Shown here: positions 46,497-55,150 of the stretch, piece by piece
Position numbering within the stretch: the first letter of the stretch is position 1
Layout: each line of letters begins with the position of its first letter
Source: an uncultured Eubacteriales bacterium
Lineage (GTDB): Bacteria; Bacillota; Clostridia; Christensenellales; Aristaeellaceae
Direction: 5' to 3'
Assembly: GCA_902790015.1 (NCBI GenBank)
Contig: CADAQF010000011.1
Location: 1 to 64,000, forward strand
DNA length: 64,000 nt
Program-made: the position numbers and the translations under genes
The notes under the pieces: generated by a model
The model's input: the letters and a program-made list of their open reading frames with translations, nothing else
The model's database searches: none
Told to the model about the DNA's origin: nothing

Positions 46497-46742
46497 CGCT
46501 TCATCGGGTGGATGTTCAGCCAGGGGCGTTCGGGGGATCACGGCATTCGCATTCACTTGCCGATCGCGGCCTCCCGTGCATGGGGGACGTTACCGGAATC
46601 TGATAATCCAGTTTTTTTCATTACCTCCTGCCATACCCCTCCTGTCCGCTGTATCAACAGGTGCAAGGGGCAATAAAGCTCCTGCAGAAAACAAAGATAA
46701 TCAAAGAGAATCGATAAAAGAAAAAAACAGGATGAAAATAAA

Positions 46743-46916
46743 ATGAAGACTATCGTGAATGAACTGAATCTGAAGGACCTGGAAAAAGCAAACGGAGGCG
46801 TCGACATCATCCCCGTTGAACCCATTTGCCCCTTCGTGTCCGTCCCCGTTCCCTTCCCCTTCCCCAAGCCCGAACCCACGAAGCCCATCATCTTTGACCC
46901 GCAGAATCAGATGTAA
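46743..46916 (+). CDS. Double-glycine leader peptide 2 with proline-rich tail
   Basis: A 57-residue peptide. The leader MKTIVNELNLKDLEKANGG is a textbook C39 leader: Glu7-Leu8, Leu10, Leu13 and Gly18-Gly19. The predicted mature part (20-57) has 38 residues, 11 of them proline. It includes an alternating X-Pro run at 34-45 (VPVPFPFPKPEP), one Cys (29), and no Ser/Thr cluster. The AGGAT site lies 10 nt before the ATG. It is followed by two strong hairpins, so it is a stand-alone transcript end. The tail resembles proline-rich antimicrobial or extended surface peptides more than known lantibiotics. The function is not known. Confidence 0.78.
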   Translation: MKTIVNELNLKDLEKANGGVDIIPVEPICPFVSVPVPFPFPKPEPTKPIIFDPQNQM

Positions 46917-46985
46917 AGACACATCACGGCGCATGCACACTCAGGCCGCAGCGCCTGATCAGTGAAAGCAGCTGTAAACCAAGAT

Positions 46986-47074
46986 CCGTTTCCTTAAGGG
47001 CCGCAAGGCCCGCGGAAACGGAAGAAGGGGAGGTCCCGGACGAATACGTCCCGGAGGCCTCCCCTCCTTTTTTT
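46986..47074 (+). terminator. Tandem hairpins after peptide gene 2
   Basis: First hairpin: CCGTTTCC/GGAAACGG (46986-47021) with an inner GGGCC/GGCCC stem. Second: GGGGAGG/CCTCCCC (47027-47064) with an inner GGACG/CGTCC stem, followed by a run of seven T. The second is a strong terminator. Confidence 0.88.
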
Positions 47075-47132
47075 ATACGTCAAAAGGACTGTCTCTAAGT
47101 GAGTCAGCCCCTTTTGTTTGAACGCGGTCGGA

Positions 47133-48089
47133 TCAGATGCTTCTTGCGGCTTGCGCGACCCAGCGGATCTTCTCCACCGGCAGCTCATCGTGGATCGAGC
47201 AGTCGGAGCCGAGGATGTAGCCCTGTTTGCCGCCCTGGGCGATCAGGTTTTCCACTTCCTTTTCGATCTCCGCCCTTTTGGCGGTGTACAGGAAGGTGCC
47301 GGGCCTGTTGTCAAAGCCGCCCCACACCGTGCAGCCGAAATGCTTCTTCGCCTCCTGGATGTCCATGATGTCAAAGTACCGGCTCCAGCTGACGACGGGG
47401 GCCTTGTAGTCCTCCCAGACGCTCAGGCGGTTGGGCTCCTCCTCCCAGGCGCAGAAGTGGATGGCGTTCATGGAGCTCAGGCTGTTGGCGTAGTCCAGCA
47501 CGATCCTGTCGCTGGGCATGACCCAGCCGCGGTATTCATCGTAGGTGAAGCGGCTCATTTCGCCGTTCTGCACGCTGTAAAAGACGCCGTCCGCCCCGGC
47601 TTCCTGGATGATGCCCTGCACCAGGTGCTTTACATCCTCCGCCACCACCCGGCAGGCCTGCTTCATGGCGTCAGGATTTTCGCGGATCAGCTTCATCATC
47701 GCAGGATAGCCGATGGTGAGCCGGATATAGGACAGGGGGGCAAAGATCAGGTAGATAGCGGGGCAGGCGCCGCCCAGCGCGGCTACGACCTTCTTTGTGC
47801 GGTCGATCTGTCCGCGGATGTAGGGGTGATCGGGGCCCAGCGGACACAGGCGGTAGAGCTCCTCAGCCTTTTTGATGCCCTTCAGCTCGGGAGCGGGCCA
47901 GCCGAAATACTTGTCGCCGGACAGCTTCATGAAGTCCACGTCGCTGTCCTCCAGGAACCTGGCCTGTACCTCGGCGAATTTGTCGTCGTTTCCCCAGTAC
48001 GCAGGCGGCACATGCTGCCACATGCAGACCGGCACGTGATCCGTTTCCTGTCCCTTGAAGGCCGCGGTGACACGCGCTCTCTTGTTCAT
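47133..48089 (-). CDS. Uroporphyrinogen-decarboxylase-family protein (methyltransferase-like)
   Basis: A 318-residue TIM-barrel protein of the UroD/MtaA superfamily. Typical stretches are DHVPVCMWQHVPPAYWG, VDFMKLSGDKY, the middle EAGADGVFYSVQNGE and the C-terminal WGGFDNR and GGKQGYILGSDCSIHDELPVEKI. No heme genes are nearby, and the sequence lacks the usual HemE start motif (PVWMMRQAGRY). A corrinoid/thiol methyltransferase-like or other role is therefore more likely than heme synthesis. The start at 48089 follows AAGGAAGGG; the longer frame has no site. It lies 56 bp after the cysteine-desulfidase gene. Confidence 0.85.
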   Translation of the reverse strand: MNKRARVTAAFKGQETDHVPVCMWQHVPPAYWGNDDKFAEVQARFLEDSDVDFMKLSGDKYFGWPAPELKGIKKAEELYRLCPLGPDHPYIRGQIDRTKKVVAALGGACPAIYLIFAPLSYIRLTIGYPAMMKLIRENPDAMKQACRVVAEDVKHLVQGIIQEAGADGVFYSVQNGEMSRFTYDEYRGWVMPSDRIVLDYANSLSSMNAIHFCAWEEEPNRLSVWEDYKAPVVSWSRYFDIMDIQEAKKHFGCTVWGGFDNRPGTFLYTAKRAEIEKEVENLIAQGGKQGYILGSDCSIHDELPVEKIRWVAQAARSI

Positions 48090-48145
48090 GGCTGTTTCCC
48101 TTCCTTTCGTTGTTTCTGTTTTGCCTGCCTGGCGGGCAGCCTGAT

Positions 48146-49459
48146 TCACTGCCGGGCCGCCGGGCTTTCACTTGATCGGACGGCTTTTTCCGCCTGGATC
48201 TCCACAATGGTCCGCTCGGTTTCCGTCATGCCCGGGGAGGCGATCCGGCCGATGTTCTGCATGGTTTCCTCGGGCGTAAAGCCGTTGATGCCGTGCACGC
48301 TGTCCACGCACACGCCGTCCAGCGCCAGTTCCGCCGCCGCAAAGGCCGCGTCGCAGGCCGCGATGCCCTTCATCACGCAGCCCTGGTTTCCGCCGTCGCA
48401 GATCATGCCGGTCAGGCAGGAGGCCATGTTGCTGATGACCCGGCCGATGGCGGCCTCGTCGCCGCCGCCCATCAGGCAAAGCCCGCACGCGGCGCCGGTG
48501 CCGCCCGCCAGCGCACAGCCGCACAGGGCGGACAGACGGCCGGAATAAGCTTTGATGTACATGCAGATAAGAAAGCTTAACGCCGTGGCGCGCAGCAGGG
48601 CTTCCTTGGGCAGGTTACGGATCTTCCACACCGCGTAAAGCGGCAAGGTGGCCATGATGCCGTGAGCCCCGGAGCCGGTGATGCTCATGGCGGGCTTGTT
48701 CAGCCCGGTCACCCGCGCCTCGATGGCGCCGTTGCACAAAAGGGAAGCTGTTTTCCGCTTGTCGCGTGAAAAGAGGACGCCGCCGTTTTGCTTCAGCAGA
48801 TGCCGGATAAAAGGCGTGCGTTCGCTCTTCAGCCCTTCCTCAAACAGCTCCAGGTTCACCCGGAAGGCATCGCGGATGAAGCCGATCTCCTCCGCGGGCA
48901 CCGTTCGGACGTAGGACAGGATGCCGCCGAGGGTCATTTGGCGGATCAGCTGCCCTTCCTCCTCGTCCTCCGCTTTGACGCTCTGCCCGGCAGTATCCGG
49001 GCGCTGCTCCCTGCCGTTCACGGCTATGCTTACGATGCGGGTGTGGCGGTCGCGGATCTCCACCTCGGCGGTGTCCTGATCCGTTTCCAGCCGCGCCTTC
49101 AGGGCGATGCGGCTGCTGATGCCGGTCATCTCCGCGGTCACCAGGCCGGCGGCCACGAGGCGCCGGGCTGTTTCCAGGTCCTGCTTCGTGATGCCGCTTA
49201 AAGTCTCCAGCTCCTTGGCCGGGTCGCCCGCTATATAGCCCAGGGCGGCGGCATATACAGCGCCCACCTCGTCGGCCCCGGGAATCCCGCAGGAGTACGC
49301 GTTTTTGTACAGGCCGCTGTTCATCGACACCGTGAGATGCCGCAGCGCTCCGCGGGCCAGCGACCGGGCTTTGGCAGCGGCGAAGGCGATGGCGCCGGGC
49401 TCGGTGACACCCAGGGCAGGCACCATATCCTCCCGGATAAGGGTCGTCAGTCGGTGCAT
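48146..49459 (-). CDS. UPF0597/L-cysteine desulfidase family protein
   Basis: A 437-residue member of the CyuA/YhaM (UPF0597) family, some of which split L-cysteine to pyruvate, ammonia and sulfide with an oxygen-sensitive [4Fe-4S] cluster. Family marks are GVTEPGAIAFAAAKA, SMNSGLYKNAYSCGIPG, ITGSGAHGIMATLPL and the Cys region GCALAGGTGAACGLC...MICDGGNQGC, which probably holds the cluster. It belongs to the serine-dehydratase-like fold. It is transcribed with the UroD-like gene. Serine or another amino acid is an alternative substrate. Confidence 0.88.
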   Translation of the reverse strand: MHRLTTLIREDMVPALGVTEPGAIAFAAAKARSLARGALRHLTVSMNSGLYKNAYSCGIPGADEVGAVYAAALGYIAGDPAKELETLSGITKQDLETARRLVAAGLVTAEMTGISSRIALKARLETDQDTAEVEIRDRHTRIVSIAVNGREQRPDTAGQSVKAEDEEEGQLIRQMTLGGILSYVRTVPAEEIGFIRDAFRVNLELFEEGLKSERTPFIRHLLKQNGGVLFSRDKRKTASLLCNGAIEARVTGLNKPAMSITGSGAHGIMATLPLYAVWKIRNLPKEALLRATALSFLICMYIKAYSGRLSALCGCALAGGTGAACGLCLMGGGDEAAIGRVISNMASCLTGMICDGGNQGCVMKGIAACDAAFAAAELALDGVCVDSVHGINGFTPEETMQNIGRIASPGMTETERTIVEIQAEKAVRSSESPAARQ

Positions 49460-49803
49460 TTAAGGCCTCCCGTCATGGAAATGCTTTTGTCCTTACAGAC
49501 CGGACATGGGGATGCTCTTCGTCACATATTTCCGCTTAATGCAGAAAGAGGACCGCCGCCAGTTAACGGCTGGCTTTTTGTTCCGCGTATTTTGTCTTTA
49601 TATCCGGTTCAATATGGCTTTGAGGGATAACCTCATCCCTGCCGCAGGGTCCGCAGGCTGCGCTGTCCGTTTCGTTTATGATACCACGGTCTGCTCCCAA
49701 AATCCAGAAAAAACAGGCGCCCCGCCCGAAGGTGAGGCGCCGTGATCCTGACCTGCCTTTATCTCATCTCACATCCCTGTCTCTTCCGGGCGATATGCCC
49801 TCG
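49460..49803. other. Intergenic region with LRR-gene terminator
   Basis: A 344-bp gap without a supported gene. The minus-strand terminator of the LRR gene is at 49708-49741: a GGCGCC/GGCGCC stem (49736-49741 with 49716-49721) followed by six T. The promoter of the cysteine-desulfidase gene must lie around 49500-49650, but the hexamers are not clear. Confidence 0.55.
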
Positions 49804-52800
49804 TCAGTCCAGCGCGGCAAAGGTGAAGCCGCGGGCTTTGGCGAAGGCTTCCGCGGTGCTGCCCGTAAAGCCCCAGACGGTCAGCGTGGCCGGAGCGCCG
49901 GAAAGGGCGGTCGGATCGATCTCCGTATTCCGGCCGGCGATGTACAGCGTTTCCAGCCGCGCGCAGTTGGCGAACGCCCGGGGGCCTATGGTCTTTACCG
50001 ACGCGGGGACTTTGACCGAGCGGACGTTCGAACCGGCAAAGGCTTCCTCCCCCAGGGCCAGCAGGCCTTCAGGCAGCGCGAGCTCGACTTCAGGAGGCGT
50101 CCTGGTAAGCCAGCGGGCGAACAGGGTCATCCCGCCGTAGGGCACCACCACCGGGCCGGCCGCCACCTCGCCTCCTTCCTCCAGGCTCCAGCCCAGGAAG
50201 GTGCCGTCGTCCTTAAGCTTCCTCGTGGGCGGAAGCTCCGTGCCGGCCTTGACCGCGCCAACTGCCACGCAATGCCCCTCGGAAATAAAGTAGACCGGGA
50301 ATATATTGTAGTTGAGCCCCGCCTCCTCGGCGGCGGCGGCCACGGGCCCGTCCACCGGGCCGTAGATAGGACAGTTCAGAATGCCTGTATACCAGCCATC
50401 CTCCAGGGCCGTAACGCTGTCCGGAATGAATACGTTGACCAGGCCGTTCCGGCCTTCTCCGTAAAACGCGTTTTCCCCGATCGTCTTCGTGCCCGCGGCG
50501 ATCACGAACTCATCCGCCGTCAGGGCGGCCGGCACACAGACCAGCTTGCCGCCTTTCGTGTACAGGGCGCCGTCCTCAGAGCGGAACCATTTATTCTTCG
50601 GGTCCACCTCGATGGCCTGGAGATTGACGGCGCTGTCAAAGGCGTGGCTGTCGACTGTGCTGACAAGCCGGCTTATATACACCGTGGTTTCCTTTTCACC
50701 CACGCAGCCTGCCGCCAGGCCGGTCACCCCGTCCGGAACGGTCAGTAGCGTTGAACCGTCATTGGCATAGCGTTCATAGCCATAGAGCACCCCGTCTCTT
50801 ATGTCGGCGGAGTAGAGCCGCTGATCATAAATGGCGTACAGGGTGCTTTCCTTCGCGGGGACGGTGATGGTATCCCCGGCCTGCTTAAGCTGCGCGGTAT
50901 CCCCGTTCAGGGCCCAGCCGCGGAACACCCGCCAGTAAGACCCGTTTCCGTAGGCCCTTTGAGGCGCGAAAAGGGTGAACTCGCTGCCCGGCACCAGCCA
51001 CATGTCCTCGTTTTCCCTTCCGAACTGGCCGTCAAAATGCATCAGGGTAGTGGCGTTTCCGGTGCTGACGGCGCTTGCTCTTCTTGAAACTTCCGCATAC
51101 GGGCAGTTGGAGACGTTCACCTTGTCCATCGGCGTTTCCATAGGCACCGTCACGTCCGTCAGGCTCGGGCAGGAGCTGATCGAGAGAATATAGCTGCTGT
51201 TCGTCGCCGCCGCCGAGCCGTCCGCCAGGTCGAAGCGGGTCAGACTGTCCAGTTGCCCTATAACGCAGACCGGCGATTCGCCCAGAGCGACCGGCCCCAG
51301 CTCCAGGGTTTGAAGCCGGGGGCAGCGGACTATGGAGACATACCCCAGCATTCCGCTCACCTTCAGGGTCTCAAGCGACCCGCATTCTTCCACGTAAAGC
51401 TCCTCCAGCTGCGCAAGCTCCTCCAGCGTGATCCAGGTCAGCTGCGCGCAGTTTGAGACATGAAGGGATCTCAGCTGCGCAAGCCCGCTCACATTCACCG
51501 TCGTCAGGCTGTCGCAGTCAGTGATATACATATCATATTCCATGTTCGACGCCCGCAGCTCCAGGGCAGTTAAAGACGGGCATTCCGAAACGGTGACGCC
51601 GCTGAGTCCGCCGCTCACGTCGATCGTCACGGTTTTCAGGTTCGGGAGCCTCTCTAAGGAGATGTAGCTGCCGCTCTGCGCGCGGATGGTCAGCGTTTCC
51701 AATTGGTCCAGGTTGTCGGCGTTAAAATAGATACTGCCCAGTTGGTTGGCCTCAATGGTCAGTTCCCTCACGCCGGAATGGTCAAACCGTTCCTCGGGTT
51801 CTACCTTATCTCCGGTCCAGTACACGGTCTCAAGGGCCTTGCAGTCGGCAAAGGCCCCTTTCCCGACAGTTTCAACGGAAGCGGGGATCGTTGCGGACGT
51901 GATGCCGCTGGCTTTGAATGCCGCCTCACCGATGCTTTTAAGGCCCTCCGGCAGGTCGATCCGGGTAAGCGCCCAGCAGTTCAGGAACGCGTTATTCCCG
52001 ATGGTCCGGACGGTCTGCGGCAGGGAAAACGCCGGCAGGGCAAAGCAGTGCGCGAAAGCGAAATCATCTACGGTGACGATCCCCTCCATGCCGGTCACGG
52101 ACCGGAGCTTAAAGCACTTGGCAAAAACGCCGCTGTTCACCAGATGGCCGTTGCCTTTGACGGTTTCCAGATTGGGGCAGTTTACATATTCTCCGATTCT
52201 GTACACGCGCTGATTGAATGCCAGGTTCACCAGATTTGCTGAACCGACACCGTTGACCATAGCGCGATAGTTTTTGTATTCCGGCAGTTTAAACGGTTTA
52301 TCATAATACGGGTCCGTATTCACCAGACAGGTATGGCCATAATAATCACCGTACTTTTTGATCAGATCCTCCGCGCTCATGGTATCAAAATCATGATCGA
52401 TATAGGAAACGGGGTCCGCTATATTCTGACTGCCGTAGATGTAATATGTTCTTGTTACACCGTCCGGATCGTCATAGCTATATATGGATATACCCGCATA
52501 GACCTGATCGGTGGCGGTATGATATCTGGAGTCATACCAGTAGGGGCTGCCTTCGTAATAACCGTCGTCCGTCCAGCGCGCCGTCAGGGTCTTGGTGCCG
52601 TCCCAGGTGTCCGGGTGATACTTGGTGGCCACCTGATCGAAGAACTTATCTCCTTCTTCGGTATACCAGCCGTTGAAGGTCTTCCCGGGCGCCGTCAGCT
52701 GCCTGTCCTCATCGCGCCAGTCGTAAACATTTTCGATCCGGGAGCAGTCCACGTCAAAGGGCTCCATGCCCTCCAGCGCCGGGTCAAAATGCAGCGCGTG

Positions 52801-54435
52801 CCGTTTGGTGCACTTTTCCACCTTCTTAAAGCCTCCGTACCCGTCCGGCTCAAAATGGGCGGTTTCCCCGGATTCCAGCACGTATTCCGTTCCCCCCAGG
52901 GGTTTGATCGTCCTGGGCCAGTCGAGCTGGGTAACGCCGATCTCCTTGGTGATATACAGGGAGGTGATGCTGCCCAGGGTCGCGCCGATATACAGGTTAT
53001 CCGCATCCTCCACCTCATATTCCCACTGGGCGTAGGCGTTCAGCTTGAGGTGATTGGTCTTCCAGCGCTTCAGATCGATGCCCGGGTTAAAGGTCAGCTG
53101 CGTGGCGGCCTTTGCGTCCCAGGTGACGTCCATACAGGATCTCGTGGCTGCATAGCCGACTTCAAAGGCGTTTTCGGTTTTGCTTTCAAAGCTCAGGTTC
53201 TGTACGATCTCCGCGACCTGAATGAGCTTCCCGAAGTCCAGCGCGACGCCGGCGTTTACCGAAAAGCTGATATCATTCACCCCGGGGGTGCGGAAAAAGG
53301 GCGTTCCCACGGAGAAGCCGCCGTTGAGCGACTTTTGCAGATGGCGGTTGTCAAAGTCGATGGTAAACTGGGTATGCTCATAGCCGAATTCAGCGGCTAT
53401 GGCGGTCTTCTGGGCATACTGCAAAAAGATCATGGGGCTCAGCGTAAACCCGGTGGAGCCCAGCGGCACCCGCGGGCCCATGAACTCCAGCTCGCCCACC
53501 AGCTGATTGGGCGGGGTGCTGAAGGCTATGCCCTGGTCCCATTCGCCGTGGATATAGCATCTTTCAATGAACATGCTGGTGTCGATCATCCTGTCCGGCC
53601 TTTTGGCCAGCACAGCCGCCAGGTTCCATGCCATGATATAGTAGCCGCCCGTCTGCATCATGGATACGGCGGCCGTGTCTATCTGAATATCCACCTCCAC
53701 GTTGCGCAGCGTGACGAAGGCGGTGAGGCCGCCGCTGAGCTTGTATGTGGGGTTCAGGTTGACGCGGACTTCGTTGTCCATATTGAAGGTGAATACGGCG
53801 ACGCCGTCGTCCCGCACGTGCAGGCCGTTGACAGGGCCGTTGTTGGAGAGCAGCACCTTCTGATAGGTCAGATACATATCCGCCTCTTCCACCAGGGCGA
53901 GGTAGCGGTCTTTCTCCTCAGTCAGGCTGTTGACGCCCCAGGCTTTGCCGGTGTCCGGTATATACAGCGCCACGCCGGGCCTGAGGGCTTTGCCCAAGGC
54001 CTTTCCCAGGCTGTAGCCGTCCGCCGTGCGCCGGTAGTCGCTGCCGGTCAGGTCCACCACGAGAGAGGTGAAGCCGGGCTGGGAAATGTTTTCGGCGTCC
54101 CGTCCGTTTTCCTTCGCCCATTCAAGGGCGTACGCCCCGTGGCGGGCCCGGATCAGGGCACCCCGGGGAATGGCGCCGCCGCCAATGTCCCCCACGGACA
54201 CGGGCACGGTGACCTGCAGGACGCTGTCCGGCAGGGCGCCGTCTTCCAGGCCGTACACCGGAACGCCGTCCACCGTCTGGGGCAGGGTCACCGAAGAGGC
54301 GGAACCGGAATAGCCCGTAAGCCAGGCCACCCCGTCCTTCACCCGGTAGGTCCATTCCGCGTCCGCCGACGCCGAAGCTGTGAGCAGCCCCATAAGCAGC
54401 GCCAGAGCAATACCCCAGATCACGCGTTTTTTCAT
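49804..54435 (-). CDS. Giant secreted BspA-type leucine-rich-repeat protein
   Basis: A 1543-residue exported surface protein. It has a signal peptide (KKRVIWGIALALLMGLLTASASA), a first LRR-like stretch, a large beta-rich domain (about 190-580), and an InlB/Listeria-Bacteroides-type repeat (FNGWYTEEGDKFF...LTARW). Tandem BspA LRRs follow (for example FALPAFSLPQTVRTIGNNAFLNC and TRIDLPEGLKSIGEAAF), then a second wall-type repeat (TVPAKESTLYAIYDQ) and a last LRR block ending NVRSVKVPASVKTIGPRAFANC. No LPXTG anchor is visible at the end (SFAALD-like terminus). The start at 54435 has a perfect AGGAGGT 7 nt upstream. Likely roles are adhesion or host contact. Divergent from the HTH-kinase operon. 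Confidence 0.92.
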   Translation of the reverse strand: MKKRVIWGIALALLMGLLTASASADAEWTYRVKDGVAWLTGYSGSASSVTLPQTVDGVPVYGLEDGALPDSVLQVTVPVSVGDIGGGAIPRGALIRARHGAYALEWAKENGRDAENISQPGFTSLVVDLTGSDYRRTADGYSLGKALGKALRPGVALYIPDTGKAWGVNSLTEEKDRYLALVEEADMYLTYQKVLLSNNGPVNGLHVRDDGVAVFTFNMDNEVRVNLNPTYKLSGGLTAFVTLRNVEVDIQIDTAAVSMMQTGGYYIMAWNLAAVLAKRPDRMIDTSMFIERCYIHGEWDQGIAFSTPPNQLVGELEFMGPRVPLGSTGFTLSPMIFLQYAQKTAIAAEFGYEHTQFTIDFDNRHLQKSLNGGFSVGTPFFRTPGVNDISFSVNAGVALDFGKLIQVAEIVQNLSFESKTENAFEVGYAATRSCMDVTWDAKAATQLTFNPGIDLKRWKTNHLKLNAYAQWEYEVEDADNLYIGATLGSITSLYITKEIGVTQLDWPRTIKPLGGTEYVLESGETAHFEPDGYGGFKKVEKCTKRHALHFDPALEGMEPFDVDCSRIENVYDWRDEDRQLTAPGKTFNGWYTEEGDKFFDQVATKYHPDTWDGTKTLTARWTDDGYYEGSPYWYDSRYHTATDQVYAGISIYSYDDPDGVTRTYYIYGSQNIADPVSYIDHDFDTMSAEDLIKKYGDYYGHTCLVNTDPYYDKPFKLPEYKNYRAMVNGVGSANLVNLAFNQRVYRIGEYVNCPNLETVKGNGHLVNSGVFAKCFKLRSVTGMEGIVTVDDFAFAHCFALPAFSLPQTVRTIGNNAFLNCWALTRIDLPEGLKSIGEAAFKASGITSATIPASVETVGKGAFADCKALETVYWTGDKVEPEERFDHSGVRELTIEANQLGSIYFNADNLDQLETLTIRAQSGSYISLERLPNLKTVTIDVSGGLSGVTVSECPSLTALELRASNMEYDMYITDCDSLTTVNVSGLAQLRSLHVSNCAQLTWITLEELAQLEELYVEECGSLETLKVSGMLGYVSIVRCPRLQTLELGPVALGESPVCVIGQLDSLTRFDLADGSAAATNSSYILSISSCPSLTDVTVPMETPMDKVNVSNCPYAEVSRRASAVSTGNATTLMHFDGQFGRENEDMWLVPGSEFTLFAPQRAYGNGSYWRVFRGWALNGDTAQLKQAGDTITVPAKESTLYAIYDQRLYSADIRDGVLYGYERYANDGSTLLTVPDGVTGLAAGCVGEKETTVYISRLVSTVDSHAFDSAVNLQAIEVDPKNKWFRSEDGALYTKGGKLVCVPAALTADEFVIAAGTKTIGENAFYGEGRNGLVNVFIPDSVTALEDGWYTGILNCPIYGPVDGPVAAAAEEAGLNYNIFPVYFISEGHCVAVGAVKAGTELPPTRKLKDDGTFLGWSLEEGGEVAAGPVVVPYGGMTLFARWLTRTPPEVELALPEGLLALGEEAFAGSNVRSVKVPASVKTIGPRAFANCARLETLYIAGRNTEIDPTALSGAPATLTVWGFTGSTAEAFAKARGFTFAALD

Positions 54436-54594
54436 ACCGGTTGACCTCCTGATCTCCATGCCGTGCGTTATATCTGCCGCCGGTCGGGCCCGGCGGAATT
54501 GGATCATCCGCTTCATTCTACCATAGCCGGAAGGCTTTGCGGTCTTCTGCCGGAAGACTTTTGACCGCGGGCGGGCTTTCCCGGCCCGGGGGCG

Positions 54595-54623
54595 TTGAAA
54601 CCCTCCTTAAATTGTGGTATAAA
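54595..54623 (+). promoter_or_regulatory. Promoter of the HTH-kinase operon
   Basis: TTGAAA (54595-54600) and TATAAA (54618-54623) with a 17-bp spacer. Confidence 0.82.
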
Positions 54624-54703
54624 TAGCTCAGTCTTGCGGCAAAGGAATGCTTTTGCCCCGGCGCGCCGGCAATATGATTCAACGGAAGAAGGGCTCAAGC
54701 CAC

Positions 54704-55138
54704 GTGAAATCCGAAAAGAAAAAAACCACTTCTCAGCGCCTGCTGCAGATCAGGCGCAGCGGCACCTTCCGCGAGATGCTGGATACGCACGACCCGACGG
54801 AGGAGCCCTCCCTGTGCCAGTACCTGTATCAGCTGATGGAGGAAAAGCATCTTTCCGCCCGGGAAATGATCACGGATACGGGCGTGCATAAATCCTATTT
54901 CTACGCCGTCCTGGCCGGGCAGAAGACGCCGGGGAAAAATATCATCCTGCGCTTCAGCCTGGCGCTTCACTGCACCCTGAACGAGACCAACCGGCTGCTG
55001 CGCCTGGCGGGGCTGAGCGACCTGTATCCCCTTTTGCGAAGGGACGCGGTGCTGATCTACGCGGTGGAGCAGAAATCCGGCGTTCAAAAAGCCAACGAGC
55101 TGCTGGAAGAGGCGGGAGAAGAGCTGTTGTACCGATAG
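54704..55138 (+). CDS. XRE-like helix-turn-helix protein paired with a kinase
   Basis: A 144-residue cytoplasmic protein. The HTH region is LYQLMEEKHLSAREMITDTGVHKSYFYAVLAGQKTPG. It is followed by a helical tail (LNETNRLLRLAGLSDLYPLLRRDAVLIYAVEQ) that is typical of HTH proteins encoded next to Ser/Thr kinases in Clostridia. The start is uncertain: a GTG at 54704 has AAGGG upstream and gives the conserved N-terminus. ATGs at 54674 and 54647 are in frame but lack a usable site. It ends 12 bp before the kinase. It may act as its DNA-binding output or substrate. Confidence 0.85.
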   Translation: MKSEKKKTTSQRLLQIRRSGTFREMLDTHDPTEEPSLCQYLYQLMEEKHLSAREMITDTGVHKSYFYAVLAGQKTPGKNIILRFSLALHCTLNETNRLLRLAGLSDLYPLLRRDAVLIYAVEQKSGVQKANELLEEAGEELLYR

Positions 55139-55150
55139 GAGAGCGGCCAT

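Noticed and set aside
46701-46940. 79-codon minus-strand frame opposite peptide gene 2
   Set aside because: Gly/Asp-rich shadow of the proline-rich codons; the plus frame has a GG leader, a ribosome binding site and terminators.
47133-48089. HemE (heme biosynthesis uroporphyrinogen decarboxylase)
   Set aside because: It lacks the typical N-terminal HemE signature and has no heme genes nearby; treated as a UroD-superfamily member of other function.
52333-54444. 703-codon plus-strand open frame opposite the LRR protein
   Set aside because: No ribosome binding site and no domain; the minus-strand gene has a perfect AGGAGGT site and a signal peptide.
54647-54703. Upstream ATG starts for the HTH gene at 54647 and 54674
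   Set aside because: 54647 has AAAGGA directly abutting the ATG, 54674 has no ribosome binding site, and the added residues look unlike the family; the start remains uncertain.
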